A stretch of DNA of 54,923 nt from positions 1-54,923 of the forward strand of contig JAIVFH010000182.1 in NCBI GenBank assembly GCA_025765595.1, read 5' to 3'. The position numbers and the translations under genes were made by a program. This DNA is from Obelidium mucronatum (Eukaryota > Chytridiomycota > Chytridiomycetes > Chytridiales > Chytriomycetaceae). Shown piece after piece: positions 11,329-21,149 of the stretch (its first letter is position 1; every line of letters starts with the position of its first letter). The notes below the pieces were generated by a model. That model saw only the letters and a program-made list of their open reading frames with translations. It had not been told where the DNA came from and made no database searches.

Positions 11329-12388
11329 TCATCTAAGATCTATTTCTTGATCATTCTTTGCTTTTTCTTCTTTCTTCCGTTTATCTTCTTCCTTTTGTTT
11401 CTCCTTTTCTGCTGCATCCTTTTTCCAGGCAGAATGTTTCTCTTCATTGCGACGATCTTCTTTTTCTGCTCGGTCGTTCCGCTCTTCTGCAAGTATTTTG
11501 TTATCCATGTCATCTACTGCTTTGGTACCATGGTTCAAGCCCAATGAACCAGTGCCTCCCAAGGGTGCCATCGTATTGCGGTGATGGGAATCTGCTATAA
11601 AAGAGCTGCCTTGAGATGGGACTGTATTTTGTCTGGTGCGGGTTTCGGTTGGCTGATTTCGAACAAGTCCTTCGGCAGTAGCCCTGGTTGAGAAAGCCGT
11701 TCGGGTTGACTCTGTGGTAACACCAAGATACACGTCCCGCAGATTGGACTTTGATGAGAATGGGACCATGGGGGACGAAGGTGTGAAAAAAGACTGGGGA
11801 GCATCAGCAACATATGTGGGGGAACTGCGTCGTCGCTCAACAGAGTTCACAGTTGGCACCTGGCCGTGACCAAAGCAAAGACTGTCAACATTGAACACGC
11901 CCTTTTTAAAAGCAATGAATAGTTTAATTAATTGCAATAATATACCGTCAATATTTTGTGTAATATTGTGTTGCTCACATAATTGACAGTTGTCGTTGAT
12001 AGGACTCTTGGATTTGGTGACTGTCTACCGCTAGGCCGGAGCTCCCATAAATCCTCTTCCGCACTTTGGTCAGTCGTCTCCTTTCCCTTAGAAGTGTCTG
12101 GTGGCGTACTTTTCACACTGATCTTGTTAATACCGACAGCAACCAAACTTTCGAGTTCTGGTACGTCGAATGTGATATTATCGCCTTCATTGTCAATATA
12201 TGATAGTCTCAGCAGGGACTCCTCTGGTATGCAGAATTGGCTGCGAATCTGTAACAAAGTCACCATCATGAGTGAAGCCTAAGCGAAACGCCTACCTGCT
12301 GGCCTGCTTTGGTATAGTCATCAATGGTAATCCTTCGTGTCTCTTGGCGCCCATTGCCCTCAACAATGGTGAATTTCAAGGGCGGCAT
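11329..12388 (-). CDS. PB1-domain protein with charged coiled-coil C-terminus
   Basis: Three exons on the minus strand: 12388-12296, 12248-11979 and 11901-11329, with introns of 47 and 77 bp (both GT-AG, phase 0), giving about 310 residues. An in-frame upstream ATG at 12454 is possible, but the PB1 fold starts at 'MPPLKFTIVEG'. Residues 1-75 form a PB1 domain: basic 'RRITI' in the second strand and the acidic OPCA motif 'YIDNEGDNITFDVPELESL', so it should be able to pair with another PB1 domain. The middle is Ser/Thr-rich. The last 60 residues are an almost uninterrupted Lys/Glu/Asp coiled coil. It is divergently transcribed from the GTPase gene with about 340 bp between starts. The stop is TGA. 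Confidence 0.7.
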
Positions 12389-12727
12389 TACTTGTGTTGT
12401 ATTTAAATGGTGTTTCCAACTGTTGCTGTTTGGGACGAGGCCATGCTCCCTCATAGCTCCCCCAAATCATCGTGAGTCATAGAAATATGGACAGAAATTC
12501 TTGAACATGAGGTGAGCATGGCCTCCCAAGCCCATGTCCCAACTGCAATATGAATTCCAACTAGCCTGAGCTCGCTATCCAATCACAACTTTGAAGGGCG
12601 ACCGGATATCCCCAATCGACCGTGTGTCTTGGCTTTTCGGTGGTTGTTGCCACGTGCAAATTCAGCCTCCAAAGAAAAATTGTCCTTTTGCAGAAATTAG
12701 CAAATCGATTTTCCTAGCATTTCAAAT
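12389..12727. promoter_or_regulatory. Shared intergenic promoter region of the PB1 and GTPase genes
   Basis: About 340 bp separate the two divergent start codons. It holds a CCAAT motif near 12576 and a TATTTAAAT stretch about 15 nt before the PB1 start. Co-regulation is inferred from layout only. Confidence 0.4.
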
Positions 12728-13748
12728 ATGGGGAACACTCCTAGCCAACCCAGCCAACCCACTACTGCCCTTGTCTTCGGGAATACGGGAACTGGAAAGA
12801 GCAGAGTGATCAACTTGTGCCGCTACGGTGACGAAATCAACAGCGATTTAGCCAACAAATTCCCTGCTGAGTTCGCCGCCTATATGGTTGGCCCGGGTTC
12901 TGAGGCGGAAGATACTGCAAATGAAAGCGATGGAGTACAAGGAGCCGCTGTCTCACAACAGGTAATACGTTACCTAACCCCTCTCCCGGATTGCAGTGTG
13001 TTTTTCCTTTTTATCTCCGCAGCATTCTGACGCATTTTGACTCAACAATCAGGCCTTTTCGAGAAGACTTCTCAATGCTATTCTGCTGGACTCTCCTGGG
13101 TTCCAGGAAGGGGGTGGGGAGGCTACCTATACTCCGAAGGACGCTGTAATTGCGGTTTTCAACACGATTAGACAAGCAGAGAAAGGCCTAAACGTTTTGG
13201 TGTACCCGATTGTGGCACACAGGAATCAAATTATCAACAAGCCTCCAGTGACACTCTTCTACGAAATCATGTGCGAAAAGAAGGTCCCTCTCATCATTGT
13301 GGTCACAATGATGGATTCAAAAATGAACGATGCCACACCGGAAGAGCTCCAGCAACCAAAACTTCTAAATAAATGGTTAACTGAACCGGCCGTCAAAGGC
13401 CACACCCGCACAAACAAGGAATCCATTAAATTCAGCCTTTTCGGTGACGATATTCCAGAGAATGTTTATGTCATTCCATTTTGTGGAAAGCCTGGACCCT
13501 CTCAAGTTTATGAACAACAATACGCTGAAACTATCAGACAATTCCAATCAGCAATACGCGAGTACTCTCTTACGGCGCCTTACCAGTATGATACTCCTTC
13601 CACATTAAAAAAAGTGCTCAAGTGGATATGGGATTATTTCGACGAAGAGAGACGAAAGATGTTGGGAGACGTTATGGAGCTTTTAAAAACGAACGGATTT
13701 TCGGAAGAAGACGCAAGGAAATACGCAACTGATTTTTTGAAAAAATAA
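12728..13748 (+). CDS. AIG1/GIMAP-like small GTPase, probably N-myristoylated
   Basis: Exon 1 is 12728-12961 and exon 2 is 13053-13748, with a 91-bp GT-AG intron in phase 0; 309 residues in total. The start MGNTPS fits the N-myristoylation rule (Gly2, Ser6), which would place the protein on membranes. G1/P-loop is 'GNTGTGKS' at about residues 18-25; G3 is 'LDSPGF' just after the intron junction; a G4-like 'VVTMMDS' follows. This order and the size fit the AIG1/septin-like branch of P-loop GTPases. The C-terminal 60 residues are helical and charged. The neighbour is a PB1 protein on the opposite strand. Other P-loop families, such as immunity-related GTPases, cannot be ruled out by eye. Confidence 0.7.
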
Positions 13749-14129
13749 TAAATGCAGTTTCTTTAGGGTTCACTCACTCTTTATACAGAAACTAAAAAAA
13801 AAAATGAGATTTATGACATGATTTCAATTCCATCTTGTTCTTTTTATTTGTAGTGGGTACTGTTTGGTCACGTTAAGTTTTTTGGGCACAACATAAGCAA
13901 CTCTTGTACTTTTCCATAAGATATCGTCTCAGATGTCGTATTAGGATGACTAATACGCCCCCTGGGCTGTTAGCGGAGTTATTCCTACTATCTTTATTAT
14001 CATTATTCTATTTCCCGCCCGCGGCTTATGCCGCCGGCTTATCTTATGACGCGCCCTTGTGTGTGGCGCTTTAGCTTTATTAAATAAATGGACGTTCCAG
14101 AGGATCTCTAGAGTGCCCCGCCAGCGCCT

Positions 14130-14216
14130 CATCGGGCCGCCGCCTCAAGCCCTCATCGAGATCTACATCAGATACAACCCGAGTAATGGAAAGTATTTCT
14201 GTGGAATACGTCGCAA
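14130..14216 (+). pseudogene. Small coding-like fragment shared with the GC-rich fragment at 10109
   Basis: The plus frame 'IGPPPQALIEIYI' occurs here and, with 'C' for 'Y', at about 10112-10160 in the same frame relation, followed by unrelated sequence in each place. A duplicated exon or domain fragment is the simplest reading. The function is unknown. Confidence 0.3.
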
Positions 14217-14761
14217 GTGAATTGCTTTATTCACGGTCTTCGTCCATCGCTTCTGGGTAGTCGTCGACAGCCTGGCTGATTGAAGAGTCCGTACCGCTTC
14301 CCGTTGGCGTCGATTTGATTGCAGCCCGTTGGTCGGTTGATTCGCACTTGTCCTTTCTTTATGTTGTTCGGTAATCTTTCGCGTCTCCAGGCGGAAGTCC
14401 TCATGGCGGTCATGATGAGGGCTTCGAAACAATACGCATCGACCCAAGCTTCAAGGTACTGTCTTTATTCATCGCGCACTATTCCCTCCCTGCCAGGTTG
14501 TCATTATTAATATTCACTGACATTTATACTGCCTCTTCTTCGTCTTCGTCTTCTGCCTCTTCTTCTTCAATACCTGAAGAGTCTGACGACGCCGAATCAA
14601 CCCCAAACCGCTCAAACACTGATTGAAGGTGAGTTCAATATTCTCTTCCATTCCCAACAAACCTGACGCTAACGTGGATCTCTGATTCTGAAGTATCTCA
14701 TTGACTGGGTCTCACTCATGCCACTCAACCACGCGCCGCTTACTGTCGTTGTTGGAGCGCC

Positions 14762-14887
14762 AGAAAAACGTTCTGGCTGGATACTCACCCAGCCGTAGAG
14801 GCGTTGGTGCTTGATGTGCTGCTGCTAGCGCTGGACATCCTGTCAGACCTGCGGGGCTTTGTTGTGACCCGACCCGAGATCTGAGCA
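14762..14887. repeat. ~125-bp direct repeat, copy 1
   Basis: Begins near ACGTTCTGGCTGGATACTCA and ends at GACCCGAGATCTGAGCA. It matches 15219-15344 apart from a small insertion and a few substitutions. The 330 bp between the copies are not repeated here. Confidence 0.85.
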
Positions 14888-15218
14888 TAGGCTGCCAAAT
14901 GGTGACTGGGAGTCAAAAATAAACAATTACAATAAAAATAAATATTAACAAGTGCAAGGATCACACCACTGCTTCACATACAATTAATCCCCGACAATCC
15001 CCGCACAAGCATTCCCGTTCTTTGAATCCGTGCACTGCTGATACAACCCGTTATCCTTGTTTGATTACACAGACCAGGAACGGCCGTAGAACCCAAGCCC
15101 GTTGGTAAGATGTTTAGGGCTTGCACCCGCCGCGATCCAAGCGTCCACCGACTCTTCCTGCGACAGCGGTTGAACGTATCCAGCGCTATTCACAGCCGGT
15201 TGTTTGACTCCATCCCCC

Positions 15219-15344
15219 ACGTTCTGGCTGGATACTCACCCAGCCGTAGAGGCGTGGTTGGTGCTTGATGTGCTGCTGCTGGCGCTGGACATCCTGTCAG
15301 ACCCGTGGGGCTTTGTTGCGACCCGACCCGAGATCTGAGCAACA
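15219..15344. repeat. ~125-bp direct repeat, copy 2
   Basis: Second copy of the repeat at 14762-14887, ending about 180 bp before the left target duplication of the DUF6589/RecQ element. Confidence 0.85.
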
Positions 15345-15522
15345 GCTGTTCTATGAAGTGGAAGTGGAATGGTTTTTGAAAGAACACAACAGAACATGAC
15401 AAACTTCCAAAGGGCGGCACAGAGTGAACCTGCGATTTTAGCTTGCCTGAGTGAATCAGCATTGAAAATTTTTTTTCTGCTCTTTGCGATATCAATCTGG
15501 ATTCACTCAGACAAGATTTTAG

Positions 15523-15531
15523 CCAAAAATC
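15523..15531. repeat. Target-site duplication (left) of the DUF6589/RecQ element
   Basis: CCAAAAATC directly before the left TIR; the same nine bases directly follow the right TIR at 38301-38309. Confidence 0.8.
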
Positions 15532-15927
15532 TAGGCTCAGTGTCAGCCTCGGAACTCTCAAAAAGAAAAAATAAAAAAAATTTCCATTTTCGAGCCCCAG
15601 CGAGAAGGCTGATAGACAATCTTCAAAACCCGCCAACTCCATTTTTTGTAGCGGAAGAACCAGCGGATGGATCTTCCTCAAATTCGGCACAGGTGTAGTT
15701 CAACGTATTTTATTAGTTTTGGCGGCCTTTTGGCCACGTGTTTCTGACAGTTTCCGTTTGAATAGTGGGGCCGCGTTTCAGACGTCTCCAGTGGACTCAA
15801 AACACGCTATATGCTCCTATCTCTTGTTTTTTTTGCAGTATATCCAATATATCAACATATTCTATTACCGTTTGACACGTTGATTTGACCTGGAAATCAT
15901 TTTTTGTTCTGTCCGGAAACACATCAA
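15532..15927 (+). repeat. Left terminal inverted repeat with helicase promoter
   Basis: Matches 37897-38300 inverted (and 39437-39840 direct) with one 6-bp indel near its start and few other changes. It ends exactly at the A of the helicase ATG, so the whole 5' region of the helicase gene lies in the TIR, and the DUF6589 gene uses the same sequence on the other side. Confidence 0.85.
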
Positions 15928-18037
15928 TGTCACTAGAACATGATCCCATCTTGGAAGCATGCATCCTGCTAACTGCCAAGTACTACGAGAGTGCTCCTCG
16001 TGACTATCAAATTGCTTGCGTCAAGGCTGTGTTGAATGGGAAAGACTGCGTATTGATTCAAAGGACCGGCGGAGGCAAGACATACACTTTTTACCTGTCT
16101 CTGCTGGCTCACATGCAAAGAATGGCGGATTCTTGTAATCGAAAATCTGTTTTGTTCATTATATCTCCACTCTTGGCAATCATGATTGACCAAATGGCAA
16201 ATTTGGAGAAATCAGACATACCCCTTCGACCGGCAGCCTTTGGATCATTGGATATGAACAAGATTGGGAATTCTTCAACACTGGAATTGCTTGAGAGTGT
16301 AAATGTTGATGTTGTGTGGATGACTCCGGAATTTTTAACAAGTATTCTTGGAGGAAAGGATATGAAGATACTCAAAGTCATTCAAAAATTTGCGTTCGCG
16401 ATTGCAGTAGACAAATGGCACGAAATGACCAACGCGGGAGATGTTTGGAGACAAGACTATTTGAATCTGGAGAACATTCGTGTTCATTTCAAGGATATTC
16501 CTTACATTGCAGCTTCAGCAACGGTTCCAAAGTCAATGTACAACAAGATGTGCAATTGACTGAGATTGAGACCAGGATTTGCCGAAATTATGGGGTGTGT
16601 GGATCGGCCAAACTTGTTTTACAATGTCCGGGAGCGGAAGGAAATGCAAAAGGATCTTGGATTCATCAAAATAGCTCTTGAAACAAAAACTTTTGATCCA
16701 AGTGTTTTTGTTCTGGTCCTCTTCTGTGATTCAAAGACCACACTGAACAAGATTTACACGTACCTTTCAGCTGGCATCTCCAATTACCCCCCCATGCTCA
16801 CTCACTTAACTGCCTTGTCTTCGGAATCCCACAAAAACGCAGTACTAGGCCTGATTCAAGAAAACCCTAATCAATTGAAGGTTATTTGCACCACTCAAAT
16901 GCTGGGCCAGGGCTTGGACCATCCTTCATTAGAACTGTTGTTCATTACAAGACTCCAGTATCATTTTGCAATGCTGCCCAGGAATTTGGGAGGACTAGAA
17001 GGGATGGATTGCCCAGTCGTTGTCTCTTCTTCCACTCCCTCCAGGATTTATCAGACAAGAAAAGCGATTCTGTGGCGTTGAAGGAGAGTAAGGCCACCAA
17101 CAGAGAGATGTACTCTCTCTTTGTATCAACACCTTCAACTTCAAATCCAGTTTGCCGAAGGAAGGTTCTTTTGGGGTACTTTAAGGGGCTTGATCCGGTA
17201 CCGAATGACCGGTGCTGTGATGCTTGTGAGTCTCGTAAACCAACTATACCCCAGTCTGGCTTGATTCCATATGTTTCCAACACTCCATTGCTCAAACAAA
17301 AAAGGCACATTCGCTCGCAATGTGGATTGACAGTTGAAGAATCCATTAAACTGTTTTCGGAGCTGTCAGAATGGTGGGAAAGCTGTTTGATTGGAGTACC
17401 ATGGGAGTTGGGACTTTGCAGATTCCCACAGGAAGTCATTGACGATATTTGCAGAGATCTGAAGGGTGTGGTTCTCGACTCATTTGTTGATTGGATGGAT
17501 AGTTTCGAAGACAAATGGAAAATTGAAGCAAAAACACTTGTTGTTGCATATTTGAAGGAGTTAAAGAAAATGCCTAAGGTGAGAACGGGGCGGGGGTCAC
17601 CCCGCGGGGCACCCCTGCCCCGATACTCCGGGGTCCGGGGTAGGGGTCGACTTGAACCCCGCCCCGCACTCCCCGCACTCCCCCGAGGTAAGATAAAATA
17701 TCTATAAAAAGCCAATTTAGCTGGCATTTTAGTGCGATTTTTGACCACTTACATGCTCTCGGGCAGCAATTTGACTGTAGTTAGCATTTTTTTCTTTTGA
17801 ATTTTATTTATTTATGAAAAAAATAAAAACCAAAAAATTTTTTCTTCGAAATTTTATTAAAAAAAATTTTACTCTGTTTTTATTTCTAAAATACACACAC
17901 CGCCAGAGGTAAGCCACAGCCCCGAGGGTTGCCCCGCAGGGCGCGGGGAAATCCTGACCCCGACCCCCAAAGATGCGGGGAAAGTCCTGCCCCGCCCCCA
18001 ACCCCGCCCCGTTCTCACCTTAAAAATGCCAAATTGA
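15927..18037 (+). pseudogene. RecQ-like DNA helicase, broken
   Basis: ATG 15927 is the last base of the TIR plus GTC. Helicase motifs in order: I 'QRTGGGKTYTF', Ia-like 'FIISPLLAIMIDQM', II 'VDKWHE' (DEAH-like, but with Lys where the catalytic Glu should be), III 'AASAT', V 'TTQMLGQGLDHP', VI 'QEFGRTRRDG' and a RecQ zinc-binding 'RCCDACES'. Three lesions: an in-frame TGA at 16557-16559, a frameshift near 16960 just before motif VI, and a MITE inserted six codons before the natural TGA stop (18035-18037). The altered motif II suggests the copy was already weak. Helicases of this kind unwind 3'-5' on DNA. In this element it may help transposition intermediates (inference). Confidence 0.8.
17575..18022. 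mobile_element. 448-bp MITE (hAT-like by its 8-bp TSD)
   Basis: Ends are inverted copies of TAAGGTGAGAACGGGGCGGG, flanked by the 8-bp direct repeat AAAATGCC (17567-17574 and 18023-18030). The ends are extremely GC-rich and the middle is AT-rich. There is no coding capacity. Removing it and one TSD copy gives the helicase a natural stop codon a few bases on, so the insertion is later than the host element. Confidence 0.85.
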
Positions 18038-18060
18038 CCAAATAAAAAGTAACACAATTA

Positions 18061-18743
18061 TTATTTCGTTAAATCAAAAATTTCAACACCATCCTTGTCA
18101 AACACCCGTTCATCTAACTCCTCAATATCATCCTCATCCCCAAATCCACAAAAAAAGTTCTTCAGCTGCCGAGCAATATATCCATCCTTGACTAACTCCT
18201 TGTAACCAACTTCCAGCACAGGTTTAAAGGCATATTCACCCACTTTGAAGTCGCCTTGTACTCGATTCATCTGAGATTTGACATCAAACATCATGGTCTC
18301 CTTGTCTTTTTTTGTATCCACATTGTGATGATATGCTCGTCTTCTTGGAATGTCCAAGTGGTCAAAAAGAGAGCTAGTCAAGCTACAGACATGAGATGCA
18401 GTCATAGAAGCGAATGCAATCGTAGAAGACCAATGATTGAAGTCGCAAGCGTATAAATTGCAGCATGTAGTTGCGGAAAGGGTGGGTTTCCAAAGGAGAA
18501 TACTCTGTAGCACGCTTTCCTTTGTTTACAATTGGCTTCAATTGATAGACTGCTCTGTTAACATGAAGCAGGAGAGTATTCACAATGTAGTCCAGCTTTT
18601 CTTGACTACCTGACTGCAGTCCCGACAGGTCATTGGCACAATCCACCGTAATAGAGTCCGCAAGTGCAACAACATAGGTGCTAAGGGAGCCTTTTAGCAC
18701 ATCTTGCATCTTGTAGAATGTCGCTTTCTTGGCATTGATATTC
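18061..18743 (-). pseudogene. C-terminal part of the DUF6589 gene, downstream of the LTR insertion
   Basis: The minus-strand frame at 18743 continues that of 36350-37870 once the LTR element and one GAAT are removed ('ARIQNKN' joins 'INAKKATFYKM'). It gives about 120 codons, then a change of frame near 18400 (a small intron or an indel), and a last 85 codons ending in an Asp/Glu-rich tail and TAA at 18061. The end lies about 25 bp from the helicase stop in convergent orientation. Confidence 0.7.
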
Positions 18744-19787
18744 TGCCAGAAACCGCTTAGGAGTTGTTTATTGTTTAACAGTAGTGGCACAGTCCTTTGC
18801 CACTAGAGAAAACCAATTAACTAAATTAAAATAAACACTCAGCGTATTCCTGGGGATTAGTAAGTTGTGAAATTCCAACGGTCCCTGATATTGGAATTGC
18901 TTATCAAAGCTGCCCGCACTGTCTCAAGGCTCAAGGGATTAGTAAAACAATAAATAAATAAACGAATAATAACAGAATAAACACATAAATAAATAAATAA
19001 ATAACTAATTCCCCTCGCATGCTCTTTCCGCTACTTATGGTAACTGGAGGAGTCTTCGCGTCAGATCGCGTTCAACAACGCCTCACATCCGCGTCAGATC
19101 CTCTCCATCTCTGGTTCAATGACATCACCCAGTCTGTGCTTCCTGGACTTTCTCGGTTCCCTCGCGCGTGGCCCGTTTCACCCGACTCCATGTGAGGTAC
19201 GGCTTCCACCCAGTTTCCCGCTATGAGAGGTCCAGTTAATCCCTGCGTTAGATCATTACTCGCTGCCGCAGATCCCCGGATTGGCGCTAAAGGTATGACT
19301 TGGATCTAGCCCCGCCGCTCTCTTCGAGTGACGCCTACCACTAAACCCATTTAGTATCATTGCTTACAAGTATAGAGCCCCTGTGCTGGTCATGTGACGC
19401 GTAAACCGCGCCCCCAGCACTTCCTGAGCCTTCAGGACGGTGAACCTTGTAGGAAGTGTCTCGCAAGTGCCCCACCAAATCAGTTGGTACGCGTACCCTC
19501 TCCGCTGGCCAGTTCAGGGGACCCGGACGTCCCCCTTATGGTGCTTTTGGGCTTACGCGTGACTGTCCAGTCAGTAGCAATGCTCGCGGAGTTCTTTGAA
19601 CTGAGTGTCAACTCTGATTCACAACTACTTCACTTTATTCAATGTCGATCCCCCGCAAATCTCTCAACCAAAGAGAATAATTACAATAAATGCGAAAGAG
19701 ATAACGAATGAATAAAAACAACTATTTACAACTGCTAACATTAACTCCCGGTTCAAACCCCAGTGAGTGCCCTAGCGGCATCTCACA
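18744..19787 (-). repeat. 3' LTR of the left retrotransposon copy
   Basis: 1,044 bp, same length as 35306-36349 and about 99.5% identical by inspection. It contains an ATAA-type microsatellite near 18950-19005 and a 105-codon open frame on the antisense (plus) strand at 19394-19711, kept in all LTR copies simply because the LTRs are nearly identical. Confidence 0.95.
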
Positions 19788-20081
19788 ATGACCTCGAAAA
19801 TAAGCCTTTAGTTGCTCCGTCAACTATGTATGAGTTTGTCTTGACTGGAGTGGCTCATGGATCACATGACTTGTGGTACCATATATATCGGGTGGCTGGT
19901 TGTTTGACATTTACTCTTGAACAACTTGGACGCCAGAGTGGCAAACCAGTAGGGGTAGACGACTTGAACCCGTGTGTAACTTAGCCTCCATAACTTCCCA
20001 ACTAAAATACCATCATTCACCTCCATTCTCCCAACTTCTCTCCACAACGCACCCTCTCATCCTCCTTTAACCACAGTCAGG

Positions 20082-21149
20082 CTATCTACGAGAGCGCGCT
20101 TCCATTCTTTCTTCCCTTGTAGACTGTGGTGGAGCTGCCGGTTTGGCTTGTTGCTTCCGTCTCCGGGTGGCAACTGTCACTGAGACTGCAGATGTACCTT
20201 CTGCACGTTCCATTAGAACGGGTCGAGGCAGTGGCTCAACTTCCTTCCTTTGTTTGGCAACCCAGCGAGAATAAGTTCCCCACCAAGCATTCTTCTGGTC
20301 CTTCATTTGTTTCCAGAATTCGTCAAGGACTGCTTGTGGCATGTCCTCCTGGCGCTGCATCCACGCATGCCTAATAGGCTGGTCAAGTCCTTTAACTTTG
20401 TACACAAAACTACCCTTAGGGTCTCGATCTAACATGACCTCAAGAACACGTTCAATGACAATCTTTGGGTCCTGAATATCACGTTCCTCAAAGTCAGGGT
20501 CTAATTTACGGGCTAACCAAACATTGGTCCCAGCCACTTTGCTTTTGTGAGAGTGTACAGGTCTCTTTTGGAGGACCTTGGATTTCTTCCATCTTTCAAG
20601 CTCGGCTTCAAAATCATCACCTGTATTTTGTGCAGCTTTCTCAGCTGAGTCTGTAGGGACACGAGCCGTAAAAGGTCTCAGTCTACTGACATGAACTGTC
20701 CTAAAAACAATATCTCCACCAGGGAAGGTTTCAACAACTGTGAAACGGGTTTGAGAACTACCCCCTCTCTGTGCTACAATGCGCACAGGTCCTACCCATC
20801 GATAAATTAGTTTTTTAGTAACACCTAGTCTCTGGGCTTCACTAGCAAGAGGCACAGAGAGCCAAGCTCTATCACCCAGTTTAAAGCTGTATGCAGCTTG
20901 GTCTTTGTTTTCAGACTGCTCTTTTTGAGCTTCTTGCCTTTTAGCTACCTTTGCCTTAATGATTTCTTGACGTATTCTTAAACCGTCAAGGATTTTCCTC
21001 AAAGTGATAACCTTCTGTTCCTCTGTCGAGGGTCTGATAGTCTCAGCCTCCTCCTCCAGGATAGACGTTTCAAAGACAGCCTCCTTACTTTCATTTCTAT
21101 AGCGCAAATGGGAGTCCTGATTACAACAAACTTTCCAGAATTCTCCCAA
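20082..21149 (-). CDS. Integrase C-terminus with GPY/F-like and chromodomain-like modules (left copy, separated by a deletion)
   Basis: The frame encodes a coiled segment, then 'LIYRWVGPVRIVAQRGG' matching the GPY/F module that follows Ty3 integrase cores, then 'HVSRLRPF'. It ends in a ~60-residue region ('ERVLEVMLDRDPKGSF', 'RHAWMQRQEDMPQAVLDEF') that resembles a divergent chromodomain with aromatic positions kept. Such a domain directs integration to particular chromatin. The tail is Ala/Pro/Arg-rich, stop TAG. In this copy a 34-bp deletion near 21098, relative to the right arm, puts it out of frame with the rest of Pol. Confidence 0.65.
   Translation of the reverse strand: MGEFWKVCCNQDSHLRYRNESKEAVFETSILEEEAETIRPSTEEQKVITLRKILDGLRIRQEIIKAKVAKRQEAQKEQSENKDQAAYSFKLGDRAWLSVPLASEAQRLGVTKKLIYRWVGPVRIVAQRGGSSQTRFTVVETFPGGDIVFRTVHVSRLRPFTARVPTDSAEKAAQNTGDDFEAELERWKKSKVLQKRPVHSHKSKVAGTNVWLARKLDPDFEERDIQDPKIVIERVLEVMLDRDPKGSFVYKVKGLDQPIRHAWMQRQEDMPQAVLDEFWKQMKDQKNAWWGTYSRWVAKQRKEVEPLPRPVLMERAEGTSAVSVTVATRRRKQQAKPAAPPQSTREERMEARSRR

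Larger units (their letters stand above)
13749..15522. other. Gene-poor stretch with duplicated segments
   Basis: No gene is supported. It holds a ~43-bp match to 10115-10157 at 14130-14172, a CTT/CTC-rich microsatellite at 14525-14570, and a ~125-bp direct repeat pair (separate entries). Short frames in several registers are not protein-like. Confidence 0.5.

Noticed and set aside
11266..11600. Plus-strand hydrophobic frames
   Set aside because: Antisense shadow of the Lys/Glu coiled coil of the PB1 gene, which turns into Phe/Leu/Ser-rich sequence on the other strand.
16557..16559. TGA read as an amino acid (alternative genetic code)
   Set aside because: TGA ends the PB1 gene and the helicase in natural positions; the internal ones fit C-to-T decay of Arg codons.
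19394..19711. 105-codon open frame on the antisense strand of each LTR (also 35956-36273, 41464-41781, 54014-54331)
   Set aside because: It is repeated only because the LTRs are nearly identical; composition and the lack of any recognisable motif do not support a protein.
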